Source: Tritrichomonas musculus (lineage: Eukaryota > Parabasalia > Tritrichomonadida > Tritrichomonadidae). From it: a stretch of DNA of 64,000 nt. Within the stretch, counting starts at the first letter, position 1. Each line of letters starts with the position of its first letter. The translations under genes were made by a program, and so were the position numbers. The stretch covers positions 1,488,001-1,552,000 of the forward strand of contig JAPFFF010000015.1 in assembly GCA_039105265.1 (NCBI GenBank), given 5' to 3'. Positions 47,471-57,492 of the stretch are shown here, in pieces. The notes beneath the pieces were generated by a model, which was not told the DNA's origin, did not search any database, and was given only the letters and a program-made list of their open reading frames with translations.

Positions 47471-50251
47471 TTAAAAATTTAGTAATTGTTGGCCTTTTTC
47501 AGGAACATTCTTATCTTTTGCCTTTGATTTCTTTTTATTTTTAGGGTCAGGTGATTTTACTGGTTTCGGTTTATTTTCTTCTTCTTTATGAATTGTGAGT
47601 TTAGAAAACAAGAACAAAAACCCATTTGTATACATTGAATCCTCGCGAGTTGATGCCAATATATGAACACCTAATTTTTGGCCACAAAAGGAACAGTGTA
47701 CGGGATTATAAATAGATAAATCTTCCTGACTCCAAATATTCTCATTCATATTTGGTTGAGCATTTAAAAGAAATTTTGAATTACGTGAAAGGAAAATGCA
47801 ATTGATATCATTTCCAGCTTCAGCCAACTCCAAAAATCCTTTTCTTGTAGTTTGTTCAGTTTGATCAAAGTCGATCGATAAAATGTTAATAGCAGCATTG
47901 TGGCATTTAGAACAATCAAAGACAATTTTCTCGCCACGGTTGAACTGAACCTTTATTGGATATTTAATTTGCATATTCTGATAAAAAGTAATTAAATTTT
48001 GTTTAACTTCTTCGATTCCGTTGTGTTTAACGAATGAGCTTTGTACCCATCTTGGGAACTTAGATATAAAATTCTGGAAACGTTGATCGATTAAAAATAT
48101 CGTTCCATAATCATCTCGATGTCTAATACAACGTCCTATCGCCTGAAAAATTGATCTAAAAGCCGATGTTTCATACCAATCGCTTCCAGTTATTGGTTTG
48201 TTATCATTAATTCTAGATGATCTGCATGAATAACTATTAACTTGGTTTTGTGAGTCATCAGAAAAAGTTTGAGAGGATTGAGAGGATTGTGGTGATTGAG
48301 AAGATTGAGAAGATTGAGAAGATTGATAAAATTGATAAGCTAATTGGTCGTTATAATCTTTCTTTAATCTAATTTCTATATCTTGACTTGAAGGATAAGG
48401 GATTCCGAATATAAAAACCGCTCTTGCTTGGTCATCTTTAAAATCCATTCCTTCACTCATGCTTCCTCTACATACGCCAATTAACACACCTCCACTTTTT
48501 GAATCAATCCTTTGTTTATACTTCTCATAGACTTTACTAATAGTTTTTGTATTTTCCAAGAAAATTTTTTTAATATTATTAACTGACCACCAAATGTTTT
48601 TCTTTTTCCAGGTACTAACGACGTCACTGAGAAACTTATAGGAAGGCAAAAATACAAGGACACCACCAGGAATGTGGGGTAACAATTCAATTAAAATATT
48701 ACCGAAATTAATGATGAGTGTGTCTTTATTTTGCATCAAATTTTGGTAAGTTGAAATGAAAGGTGATCCATCTTGACCATGAGTAATTATGTATGACTCA
48801 ACTTGATCTTTATCAATGATATGATTAGCTGATAATTGAATTGGAAACGATGTTCCTAGTTCAGAAGAAAAGGTCGATAATGGTGAAAGTGTTCCTGATG
48901 CTAAAATGACAGAATGAACTTCCCTTGAAACACATTTAAAAACAATACTTGGTGTGAGACAGATGATAAGCATGCAATCTTCATTTTCTTTGCCATCTCC
49001 AAGTTGAAATGCAATTTTAAAATCATCAACATTTTCCATGTTGTTTTGAAATACAAGGACCAGAAATACAAAGAAATTATTTAAAAGTGAAAAGTTCTCA
49101 AAATGAACTTGATCTGATGATTTTTCAACAATTGCTTTTCTGGAGATTATTTGGGTAATTGATTTTTCAATAGAGGGCCAATTCATTTGATTTAAATTCC
49201 ATTCTTTCAAAACATCCGAAACATTTTCAACTTTTTCTTTAAGTTTTAAAAATTTTTGAAAACTAATCTTGTTTTTAAACCAATCATATAAAGACTCAAC
49301 AAAAGTAGTAACTATTTCTAAGTCTAACGATTCTAGATTATTGGTTGGAGTGTTGGTTGGATTTTCAGTCGGATTGTCGGTTGGTTTTTCTTGTTTCAAA
49401 TTAGATAATGATTTTAAGGCAACAATGAAATCTGTGTTCGTTGTACGAAAAGTACCAGCTTCTCTGCAAATGTTTTCAATGTTATGTGCTTCGTCAATGA
49501 TTAAAATGGAATTGAGTAATGATAATTCTAACATTCCTTTGATCACAGGATCAAGGATGTAATTATATGGACAAAAAATAAGATCTGCTTTCGATAAAAT
49601 TACTAGTGACATATGATATGGGCATCGGAAATGTTTTCTTCCAAATTGAGCCAAATCTTCAATATCATATTTTTGTAATCTGCCACCTGGACGAAATATT
49701 TCAGGAATTCCACCTTCCATTTTGTATGGGCATTTATTGTTATCAACTAATTTTCGGCATTCGGTGGTTGGATCTTCCGATTTTGCAACTTTTGAATTAA
49801 GGCATAGCTTTTTACGGCTGGCAAGAATAGTCATTGGTGGATTATATGGCAATTTTTTATATTCATCTATAAGTTGTTTCAGTTGCGAGTGAGTTCTTGA
49901 AGTAAACCAAATCCTTGGTGCTTGTACTTTGTTTTGAGAAGGCAGAGTTGGCTTATCAGGCTTTTGATTGTTATCTGAACCTAAAAAAATCGAAAATTTA
50001 TCGTTGGCTCTAATAAGATCATTTGTCGGATTATTTTCCATTCTTACTTGATTATCAACAACATATTTTTGATATGCTAGTGCAGAGCATAAAAGAGCTA
50101 AAGCTTTTCCTGTTCCTGTAGGTGATTCAAGTAATGCATTTTCTTGATTTTTAAATGCTCGAATTGAATTTGCGATTAATGCTCTTTGAGAAGGATAAAT
50201 TTGAGTATAAGGAAAATCAACTTGAACTCCAAGTATTTGAAATTGGGACAT
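47471..50251 (-). CDS. Rad3/XPD-family Fe-S DNA helicase, FANCJ(BRIP1)-like
   Basis: The preferred start is 50251 (MSQFQILGVQVDFPYTQIYP), giving 926 residues. The protein has the DEAH-box SF2 layout of the XPD group: FPYTQIYPSQ (Q motif), ESPTGTGKALALL (Walker A), WFTSRTHSQ (Ia) and DEAH. Four cysteines (KKLCLN, TTEC, NKCPY, FRCPY) would hold the 4Fe-4S cluster. Helicase part two has GSMSEGMDF, FGIPYP, and AIGRCIRHRDDYG. WYETSAFRSIFQAIGRCIRH is closest to FANCJ/BRIP1, which unwinds G-quadruplexes and interstrand-crosslink intermediates. DDX11 and RTEL1 are alternatives. After the helicase come two cysteine pairs (CSKC and CSFC) resembling a zinc ribbon, then a lysine-rich end. A Ser/Gln slippage repeat sits between helicase motifs. 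Confidence 0.85.
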   Translation of the reverse strand: MSQFQILGVQVDFPYTQIYPSQRALIANSIRAFKNQENALLESPTGTGKALALLCSALAYQKYVVDNQVRMENNPTNDLIRANDKFSIFLGSDNNQKPDKPTLPSQNKVQAPRIWFTSRTHSQLKQLIDEYKKLPYNPPMTILASRKKLCLNSKVAKSEDPTTECRKLVDNNKCPYKMEGGIPEIFRPGGRLQKYDIEDLAQFGRKHFRCPYHMSLVILSKADLIFCPYNYILDPVIKGMLELSLLNSILIIDEAHNIENICREAGTFRTTNTDFIVALKSLSNLKQEKPTDNPTENPTNTPTNNLESLDLEIVTTFVESLYDWFKNKISFQKFLKLKEKVENVSDVLKEWNLNQMNWPSIEKSITQIISRKAIVEKSSDQVHFENFSLLNNFFVFLVLVFQNNMENVDDFKIAFQLGDGKENEDCMLIICLTPSIVFKCVSREVHSVILASGTLSPLSTFSSELGTSFPIQLSANHIIDKDQVESYIITHGQDGSPFISTYQNLMQNKDTLIINFGNILIELLPHIPGGVLVFLPSYKFLSDVVSTWKKKNIWWSVNNIKKIFLENTKTISKVYEKYKQRIDSKSGGVLIGVCRGSMSEGMDFKDDQARAVFIFGIPYPSSQDIEIRLKKDYNDQLAYQFYQSSQSSQSSQSPQSSQSSQTFSDDSQNQVNSYSCRSSRINDNKPITGSDWYETSAFRSIFQAIGRCIRHRDDYGTIFLIDQRFQNFISKFPRWVQSSFVKHNGIEEVKQNLITFYQNMQIKYPIKVQFNRGEKIVFDCSKCHNAAINILSIDFDQTEQTTRKGFLELAEAGNDINCIFLSRNSKFLLNAQPNMNENIWSQEDLSIYNPVHCSFCGQKLGVHILASTREDSMYTNGFLFLFSKLTIHKEEENKPKPVKSPDPKNKKKSKAKDKNVPEKGQQLLNF

Positions 50252-50293
50252 ATTAACAATTAGAACAGAATTGCTGAAGGAAGCTTCATTCAA

Positions 50294-50631
50294 TTCAAAA
50301 CATTGAATGAGAGCATATAAATTTGTAAGGTGTTACACAAAAATGTTGATCTAATAAATCATTGAATTTTTTATACGTTTAAAATTGGTATAATATTTCG
50401 CTAATTTGAATATAAACTAATAATAAATCTAAGATAGCTTTGTAATTAAAATGTGAACATATACAAATATATATAATAACATTAACAAAAATCATGAAAT
50501 TGAATCTTCATGATTGACTAAAATTTCATCATTTTAGAATCAAATGATCCTTTTTTGATTCACTTTTTTGCATCAAAGCACCTTATTTGAAAAAAAAAAA
50601 TAAAAATACACATATAAATCAAAAAAAGTAT
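50294..50631. other. AT-rich intergenic region
   Basis: These 338 bases lie upstream of the helicase gene and downstream of the ankyrin gene. CACTTTTTTG occurs at about 50561, a near match to the recurrent motif. No gene was seen. Confidence 0.5.
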
Positions 50632-52646
50632 TTATTCACCTTTTTCTGTAAAGAGTTGAATAATGGCTTCATTATTGTTTTTCAAAGCAGAATCAAGAGG
50701 CGCCATTCCATTTAAATCTTTTTCATTCAAAATAATATCATCAAATGATAATAGAAATTTTACTAACTCAACTGATTCATTTTCGCATGCGAAATGTAAT
50801 CCTGTTTTATTATTCAATTGATTTTTCTGATTTATTAAATTGTTACTTTTTCTTTCCAAAAGAAAATATTTTACACTTTCAAAATCATCAAGCTTGCAAG
50901 ACAGGAGAAAAGGAGCGTTATTCACAAAAATATATATGAAATACCTGCTTTGTCATATTTGTTTAATAATTTTGTACCAAAATCTGGCTTAATTTTGTCA
51001 TATTCATCAATTATTATTTTTACGATGTCACTTTTTTTGATGTTGCAAGCATCAAAAATTGGATTTATTTTTTTATTTTTCAAAATTTTTGTCACAAAAG
51101 TTTGAATTTTAAAAATCTTTTTAATAATGTCAGCGTTTCTTTTTTCAATTGCAACTTGTAATGGAATTTTTCCTTGTGAATTTTTCCTTTCAAGTAAATT
51201 GAATGATTTACATTCATTGAAATCAAACAAAATTTGAAAGAAATAAGTATTATTCATCTCACAGGCATAACCAAGAGGTGACAGTCCATTTTTTAAATTT
51301 TTTGTTAATAAACTCTGTCTTGTTTCTTTTTTAACAATTGCTAAAAAGAGATGAATTGCCCAAAAATCGAATTCATTTTTTGAATTAAAGACAAATTTTT
51401 CAAAATTTTTGATTAAAAATTGATTGAAATTCAAAATTCCTGAATTAATTAAAAAATAGAAAATTTCAAAATTAGTATACTTAATACTTAACTTTAAAAT
51501 ATCTTCAATGAAAGATTTCTCTTCAATATTTTGTTGATTATTATTCAAAATCCATTCAAAAACTTGATTACGATGATAAATGATTGAAATTTTCAATGCC
51601 TTCAGAAAAATGTTTTCATCATTATTTTTGAATGCTTTCAAGTATGATTCACAGATTCTAATTATTTCATTATTTCCACCAGCAACAGCATATAAGAAAA
51701 CATCACAATCTGACAAATATTTATTCAAATACAAAAATTTGAAAATTTTCAAACTTCCAAAAAACGATGAATATTTCAATAGGTCACAAAAGTTCTCTAG
51801 TTCATTACAGCAGTTATAAATATGAAGATGATAAAGATTTGGATTTTTTAGATATGATTCATGAGAGATTAAAAATGATTGAAATTGATTAACGTCATCT
51901 TCACGAATGATTTTTGATAGATAAAAATCATTCTTTTTTTCATCAAAATTTTGAAATACGTTAAACGATAATAAACCGTCATCATTCAAATTCTTTGAAA
52001 TTAAAAATGATGACACAAAAAGATATTCTTGATCATCGTTGATGTTTCGATCTTCATCGTTCATTCTCCCTTGATTTACAAATGAAATAAATTGATCGAG
52101 AAAAAAATTTTTTTTGACAAAAAAATCGAGAAAATTGTGACGCGAAATTGAACAATTGAATATGAAAAACATTAAAATTTCATCTGTAATAAATTTCACT
52201 TTCTTTTGAATAAATGTTATTATTTTTTCAAGGTCATATTGTTGATCATTTGAAAAATTAAATAATTTTTTTTCAAAAATAATGATATCTGGCAAAATAT
52301 CATCAGATTCTTGATATTCATCATATGTACACCCATTAAACTCGTTCTGAAATATATCTAATTGACTTCTGAGGTTTCTGATAATAAAAAATTTTTCTAT
52401 TTTATCAAAAAATTCATAATTTTCATCAGTAATTTCAATATCTTGACCTTTGAATAAATGGCAAATTAGACTATACTGGTGCTTTTTAATATTAGGAATT
52501 TCACAAATATAATTATTTGATATCTTATTATCTGTAATATATTGGTTTAATATTTCGCTTATTTCAAATGCAACATTCTTAAAAACCTTGCATTGATGTT
52601 TATTAATTGTTAAAATAAAGTTTGGGCTTTTGGGTTTTTGAAACAT
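50632..52646 (-). CDS. DUF3447/ankyrin protein in two frames, probably joined by a mini-intron
   Basis: The first frame (52646 to about 50945) encodes about 567 residues. An N-terminal region of about 240 residues resembles the other DUF3447 gene here. DUF3447 follows (LKYSSFFGSLKIFKFLYLNK), then ankyrin repeats (GLSPLGYACEMNNTYFFQIL; GKIPLQVAIEKRNADIIKKI). It meets a stop at 50922-50924. The second frame resumes at once with APFLLSCKLDDFESVKYFLL and two more good repeats (NKTGLHFACENESVELVKFL; GMAPLDSALKNNNEAIIQLF). The junction falls inside a repeat after D-K-A. Removing about 23 bases restores the frame. Function is unknown; the family is massively expanded in trichomonads. Confidence 0.75.
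50922..50944 (-). other. Candidate 23-nt mini-intron within an ankyrin repeat
   Basis: On the minus strand the coding sequence GACAAAGCAG is followed by GTATTT and a pure AT run. If 23 bases (50944-50922) are removed the protein reads D-K-A-D-N-A-P-F-L-L-S-C, a normal ankyrin repeat start. Lengths of 20 or 26 would also restore the frame. The 5' end GTATTT resembles a donor site; the 3' end lacks AG. A simple frameshift or assembly error cannot be excluded. Confidence 0.4.
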
Positions 52647-52707
52647 AAGTAATTAAAAAAATTTTAAATGGTCTCACAATTTTTAACACAAAAAAATTCA
52701 GACAAAT

Positions 52708-53106
52708 TTGGTTGATCCTATCATTCCAAAAAATTCATTATATGATTTTATGGAAACATTCGGGAATGATGATAATGCATCATCATTGGATAAATGTAGC
52801 GAATTTGTTGAAAAATTACCCTTGTTACACATTAACACGCTGAAATACTTGATCGGATTTCTGCGCGACATTGCAAAAAATGAAAAATGGACGCATCAAT
52901 AATATCAAATAATCGCAAATAATACAGGGAGTTTCTTTGTTGATACAAAGTTTGCAACAGTTGATCCTTTTACAATGAAGGCAGTTTGCGATGTTGCACC
53001 TCGTTTCGTATTATATTGCCTTGAAAATCTTGACGTTAAAGTTGTTTATCCGTTGAATCCGGCATATGAAATTATAAAAAATAGAATTGTATTTTATTCG
53101 CTTTGA
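52708..53106 (+). pseudogene. RhoGAP domain relic
   Basis: A frame with no ATG begins at about 52708 and encodes the second half of a RhoGAP domain. SEFVEKLPLLHINTLKYLIG matches the conserved LPxxHxxxLxxLxxFL helix, followed by FLRDIAKNEKWTH. A TAA at 52900-52902 interrupts it. The same frame then continues with good coding sequence (DPFTMKAVCDVAPRFVLYCL, then NLDVKVVYPLNPAYEI) to a TGA at 53104. The catalytic arginine half of the domain is missing. It is a truncated and decayed copy of a host RhoGAP gene, next to the start of the ankyrin gene. Confidence 0.7.
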
Positions 53107-53225
53107 AATATCGAATTCAACTCAATAATTTCAAATAATTTAACATCACCTTCATTGAATTTTTGACTATCTTAAGATAAATAATACATTCAATTTTCAA
53201 TTGTTACATATATTGATTCATCTTT

Positions 53226-53714
53226 ATGTTTTATCCATTTGATTTAAGACCTCTTTCAGCTGATGAACAAAGAGCCGCAGCTGCAGAATTTCGTCGTATT
53301 GATGAAAATGGTAATGGAGAGCTTGATGCCGCAGAACTCACCAATTACTTATCAGCAAATAAACCAGAACTTCGTTCATTTCCTCGGCTAATCATTCATA
53401 TCTTTGGTGATGATAGATCAATTGATTGGTCTCGTTTTTACTATTCTTATCGTTCCTTCAGTGCATCACCTGATGATGACGAGAATTACATTGGAAGAAA
53501 AATATTTAACTATATTGATAAAGATGGAAGTGGAAAAATCGATTCAAGAGAATTTAATCACATTCTTGATTACATCGATGCTCCTAAAGGCCAACTTCAA
53601 GCTTTCATGATGACAGGAACGTTAACATATCCACAATTTAAAAAGAAATTTTATGAACTTCTTACAATGATATGGCGTTCAAGTGGATTCCAAGGAATGC
53701 CAGCATCAATTTAA
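53226..53714 (+). CDS. EF-hand calcium-binding protein (penta-EF/calmodulin-like)
   Basis: The 162-residue protein has two clear calcium loops: DENGNGELDAAE (about 26-37) and DKDGSGKIDSRE (about 98-109). Both have Asp at position 1, Gly at 6 and Glu at 12. Less regular helix-loop-helix segments lie at about 60-75 (GDDRSIDWSRF) and about 125-145 (GTLTYPQFKKKF). The Phe/Tyr-rich N terminus and the spacing resemble penta-EF-hand proteins such as sorcin and ALG-2, but a general EF-hand call is safer. It is probably a calcium sensor binding a target peptide. It lies between the RhoGAP relic and a short mobile element, yet is itself intact. Confidence 0.85.
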   Translation: MFYPFDLRPLSADEQRAAAAEFRRIDENGNGELDAAELTNYLSANKPELRSFPRLIIHIFGDDRSIDWSRFYYSYRSFSASPDDDENYIGRKIFNYIDKDGSGKIDSREFNHILDYIDAPKGQLQAFMMTGTLTYPQFKKKFYELLTMIWRSSGFQGMPASI

Positions 53715-53887
53715 TTTTATATGACTAAATATTTCAAGCACAAAATTTATCATTTCTTTACCCCATTAGTTCAACCATCATTCAATTACTATATTTTAGT
53801 TACGGCTTTTTAACATAATAATTTTCGCGTGTAAACTTGCAAAAATGAAAAAAAACAAGTTTATTTGACTATAAAATTGAATTAATT
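53715..53887. other. AT-rich spacer after the EF-hand gene
   Basis: Short spacer ending in AATTAATT (53880-53887), which is the left target duplication of the mobile element. Confidence 0.5.
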
Positions 53888-54791
53888 AGAGGTGAGGCTG
53901 CGAAAATTTTTGGTATTTTTTAATAATATTAATAAATATTATCTTATTGCAGAATTAAATGCTATTTATGATAATTTCACTAATATTTTTTTCAGATTTT
54001 TAGCTATAAATCCATTTTTAAAATTGAATTGTTTATATCTAATTATAATTTCAATTTTATCTTAATAAAAAAATTCCATTTACTCAAAATAATAAATAAT
54101 TTAATTATCAATATTTAATATATAGATGTGAATATAATATTAAAATCTTCGACTAAGAATTATAAATCAAATTTTGATTTTTTATGATTTAACTAACTAT
54201 CATCATATTATAAGCATGATTTGTTTGGTAAATTATTGATAAATATTAAAATAAATACTTATTGTGATGTTGATACCAAAATTAAAACAAATGAAATTAT
54301 TGGTATATTTGTGAAGTTTACATCATTAACGTATATAGAATTATATTCAATATTAAACCTCAATCCTAGCTAAAATTGTAAAAAAATTTTTAAAAATATT
54401 TTGATATGTTTGCCTGCACCAGATAAGTTAAGAGATAAACTATAGTTATCCCTTTGATCTTTAATATAGAAGAAAATTTCTCTTTAAATTGAAAAATATT
54501 TTTTTGAATTTTCTCCAAAAACGCATTTATTGAATAGCTTTCTTATTAAAAAATAGAGATAATCTATATACAAATGCAATTTAATGGTTGAAAAGAAAAA
54601 ATAATGACGAATATATGAATTATGACATTTTGAAATATCAATACAATTTCAATTTTTTTTGATTAAATCTAAAAAAAAGTATATGATATGAAAAGGTGAC
54701 AACACCATAATACTATATTTTTAATTTATTTTTAATTTTGTTGATTATTATTCCGAAAAAAGTTCATTTAAAATTTCGCAGTCTCACCTCT
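53888..54791. mobile_element. Short inverted-repeat DNA element (MITE-like), 904 bp
   Basis: The left end AGAGGTGAGGCTGCGAAA and the right end, reverse-complemented, AGAGGTGAGACTGCGAAA match at 17 of 18 positions. AATTAATT flanks both ends directly (53880-53887 and 54792-54799). Because that sequence is itself palindromic, the exact duplication length is uncertain. The inside is AT-rich without any coding frame, so the element needs a transposase from elsewhere. Its first seven bases, AGAGGTG, equal those of the 1.76 kb element at 20500, suggesting a common family. Near-identical ends imply a young insertion. Confidence 0.72.
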
Positions 54792-54906
54792 AATTAATTC
54801 AATTTTTCAGATTGAAAAGATATTGAATTTTTCATTCAAAAAAGTGGTAAAAATTAATTTTCATTTTTAAAGTAATAAAAAATTATATAATTCTAATTTA
54901 TTAATT

Positions 54907-56238
54907 TTACACAATTGCCTTTGCTTTTTCTATTTCATTTAATATAGATTCAGCACGAATTGCCATATCTTCGTCTTCACCATTAGATAATGTAACAAAA
55001 GTATCTGTTGATTGCTCTAGTTTATCAAGCATCTTTTCAAAAATATCCTGTCTTGGCCCAGATTGAATCATTAGCAAAATTTGCTCCATGCATTTGCAGC
55101 CAATTTCAATGGTATCTGAAAATCTGACAAGCGTATTAAAAAATACCAAGTCGTCTAAATGAGATTGGTCATAGTATAGAATCATTGTTTGAACTATTTC
55201 GATATCAACCTTGAACCTTGAATTGCCAATTTTGTCTTTAAGAAGTACAAATGGCTGATCCTGTATAATTGGCCTCCAAATTGGTTGGAAATGAGCGAAT
55301 GATTGAGCAATGAGGAAAAGTACAGTTGGATTATTGCTTAGATTAGGAAAGTCAGTACCAGCTAATATTTTTAATAAAGTTATTGCAAAATCAGGTTGGG
55401 GGTTATGAACAAGCATCAATATTTTCAATGCAAGAGGAACCAAGGAAGTTGTTTCGCTTAGAAAAATTGGAACTAAATAAGTTTGAAATTGATCAGCATA
55501 AACTCCTTCAGCGTGATTTGTTAAAAGTGATAAAAGAGAACTGAGCCCTAGCTCAAATATCGATGTTTCAGAACCATCGATCAAAACTTCAATAAATTGG
55601 GTGATATCTGGTATAAATTCTGGAGGAGGGGGAGGAAATAGAGAGCAGAGACTTTCTAACAATTCAGCAACAGAAAAAGTTAGTTTCATTGATTTTAATT
55701 TTGGGATGATACTGTTCTGAAGTAGGAAATTGCGCGATTCGATTGACTTTTTTGTTATTTCAGAAAGTAATTGCAGAGAGGAATCAACAATAATTGGATC
55801 TTCAGAACATAATGCTTGGCAAAAAAAAGTTAGAGCGTTTTCATTAGCAAACTTTTCAAAAGGGAATGATTCTGCGTGACATGCAGAACCGAGGCAAATA
55901 AATGCATAACTTTGACATTCAGGTGATGGTGGACTTAAAATTATATTTAAAAATGGAAGAAATGGAAAGTTATGGTCGAAGTAGCGAATGATTGATGTTT
56001 TATATACATTTGCTAAGGACAAAGAATAGATATCCATAACAAGAGCTTCAGTATCAACATTCGCTTGTTTAATTTGTGTGAAAAGAAAATCGATTTTTTG
56101 AATAGTTGCTGCATCTTGAGTTTTAATATTTTTATCTGATTTATTTACTTCACATTCTACTTGAAACCTATCATTTGTTTTGAGAGCATCAGATTCTTGT
56201 ATATTTATCATTGATGTTGGGGCTTGGTAGTTATTCAT
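54907..56238 (-). CDS. ARM/HEAT-like helical repeat protein, uncharacterised
   Basis: The 443-residue protein is almost entirely alpha-helical. Repeats of about 40 residues with Leu/Ala patterns (SSLQLLSEITKKSIESRNFL; PLALKILMLVHNPQPDFAITL) suggest an armadillo or HEAT superhelix. The first about 60 residues are polar and disordered. A proline run (FPPPPPEF) sits mid-protein. No catalytic motif, signal peptide or membrane helix is seen. Such proteins are numerous and unnamed in trichomonads and usually serve as binding scaffolds. It is divergent from the exosome gene with about 119 bases between starts. Confidence 0.7.
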   Translation of the reverse strand: MNNYQAPTSMINIQESDALKTNDRFQVECEVNKSDKNIKTQDAATIQKIDFLFTQIKQANVDTEALVMDIYSLSLANVYKTSIIRYFDHNFPFLPFLNIILSPPSPECQSYAFICLGSACHAESFPFEKFANENALTFFCQALCSEDPIIVDSSLQLLSEITKKSIESRNFLLQNSIIPKLKSMKLTFSVAELLESLCSLFPPPPPEFIPDITQFIEVLIDGSETSIFELGLSSLLSLLTNHAEGVYADQFQTYLVPIFLSETTSLVPLALKILMLVHNPQPDFAITLLKILAGTDFPNLSNNPTVLFLIAQSFAHFQPIWRPIIQDQPFVLLKDKIGNSRFKVDIEIVQTMILYYDQSHLDDLVFFNTLVRFSDTIEIGCKCMEQILLMIQSGPRQDIFEKMLDKLEQSTDTFVTLSNGEDEDMAIRAESILNEIEKAKAIV

Positions 56239-56357
56239 TTATTATTTTAAAAATAAATGAAGTATAAAATTTTTAAAGAGTCATTTAGTATAAAAATGGA
56301 AATTAATTGAAAGGACCTTTGATGATCATATAGGTCAAAAAAATTGGCGTAATAAAG
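56239..56357. promoter_or_regulatory. Short shared intergenic region between divergent genes
   Basis: The 119 bases separate the ARM-like gene (minus) and the exosome gene (plus). ATAGGTCAAAA at 56330-56340 contains the GGTCAAA core seen before several other genes here. A bidirectional promoter is likely. Confidence 0.4.
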
Positions 56358-57134
56358 GTGAATTTAATTTTCATGATTGAAGATCTTGATAAAGAACTAT
56401 TCCATAAAGAATATCTTGGAAAAGGAAAGCGTCTTGATGGGAGGCCATTCAAAGCAAAAAGACAAATAGCAGGAACGCACAACTGTATTGATGATTCACC
56501 AGGTTCATCTCTTATTTCGTTAGGAAATACTATAATCATAACCAAAATTAGCCTCACCCCTCAGCCACTTGCACCAATTATTACGGTTAACGCGACAAGG
56601 GCTGGAGTTTCGCAAATAAAAGGACGGACAACACAAGATAAAACGTTAACCGCAACTTTAACATTGCTAATAAATCGTATGATACCGCATTCTGAGCTTG
56701 AAATCGCAAGACCGGATCCAAATAACATTTTTATGAGTTCCGTTAAATTATGGAGCTACAAAATGTCTGTAAATGTTTGCGTAATTAGCGATGACGGAGG
56801 AATTGAAGCTGCTTCAATTCTTGGCTTTCAAAATGCTCTTATATCTTTGACACTTCAAAAATATTCTCTTGATGAAGAAGGGCAAATACATCCTTTGGAA
56901 GGCGAAATTAGAAAATTAAACTTTCTGCCTATAAATGCCATACAGTTTGGCATTTTAAATGGAGCATTAATATATGATCCAACTAGCGACGAAGAAAAAA
57001 TAATAGATGGATGCTGCACAATTGTAATGTCAGCAGACGAAAACCCAAAAATAATGTCAATTAACACAACCCGAACTTTCGAAATGGATGGTAATTTAAT
57101 TGCACAGATGACTGCTGCATTTTCAAAAGACTAG
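56358..57134 (+). CDS. Exosome RNase PH-domain subunit (Rrp43/EXOSC8-like)
   Basis: The 258-residue protein (M6 is an alternative start) belongs to the six-member RNase PH ring of the eukaryotic exosome, which processes and degrades RNA in 3'-5' direction. The N-terminal motif GKGKRLDGRPF, the following ISLGNTIIITKISL strand and the helix SVKLWSYKMSVNVCVISDDG follow the Rrp42/Rrp43/Rrp45 pattern; KRLDGR replaces the archaeal Rrp42 R-x-D-G-R. Phosphate-binding and catalytic residues of true phosphorolytic RNase PH are not seen, as expected for an inert structural subunit. Rrp43 is preferred, Rrp42 is possible. Confidence 0.72.
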   Translation: MNLIFMIEDLDKELFHKEYLGKGKRLDGRPFKAKRQIAGTHNCIDDSPGSSLISLGNTIIITKISLTPQPLAPIITVNATRAGVSQIKGRTTQDKTLTATLTLLINRMIPHSELEIARPDPNNIFMSSVKLWSYKMSVNVCVISDDGGIEAASILGFQNALISLTLQKYSLDEEGQIHPLEGEIRKLNFLPINAIQFGILNGALIYDPTSDEEKIIDGCCTIVMSADENPKIMSINTTRTFEMDGNLIAQMTAAFSKD

Positions 57135-57277
57135 ATCGTATATTTTTTTACTATTTTTTCTTTCTGTTTTATTAATAAATAAATTTAATATATTATAATT
57201 ATTATCTGATATAAAATGACATAATGCTTTGTTTCGCCAATCAATTTCTTTAAATCATCATAATTTGATATTTCATA

Positions 57278-57322
<45 letters not shown>

Positions 57323-57492
57323 CAATTTAAATAATTAATAAAATATAAATCAACGAAGCTGCTTGAAGTTCATCATACAACTACAAGTTTTATAAAACAA
57401 ATAAAATATTCAAGCATTTATCTAGAGATATCTAAACATGATTTAACAACAATAAATCCACACTTCTAGGTAATTTAATTTTTAAAATTAAA
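57135..57492. other. Spacer with adjoining poly(T) and poly(A) tracts
   Basis: A T run of about 27 bases (57283-57309) passes directly into an A run of about 12 (57310-57321). The two genes converge here. The rest is AT-rich with no gene. Confidence 0.75.

Noticed and set aside
53226-53714. Intact parent of the EF-hand relic at 12026
   Set aside because: The loops and N termini differ too much; the relic has a basic centrin-like start and a different helix.
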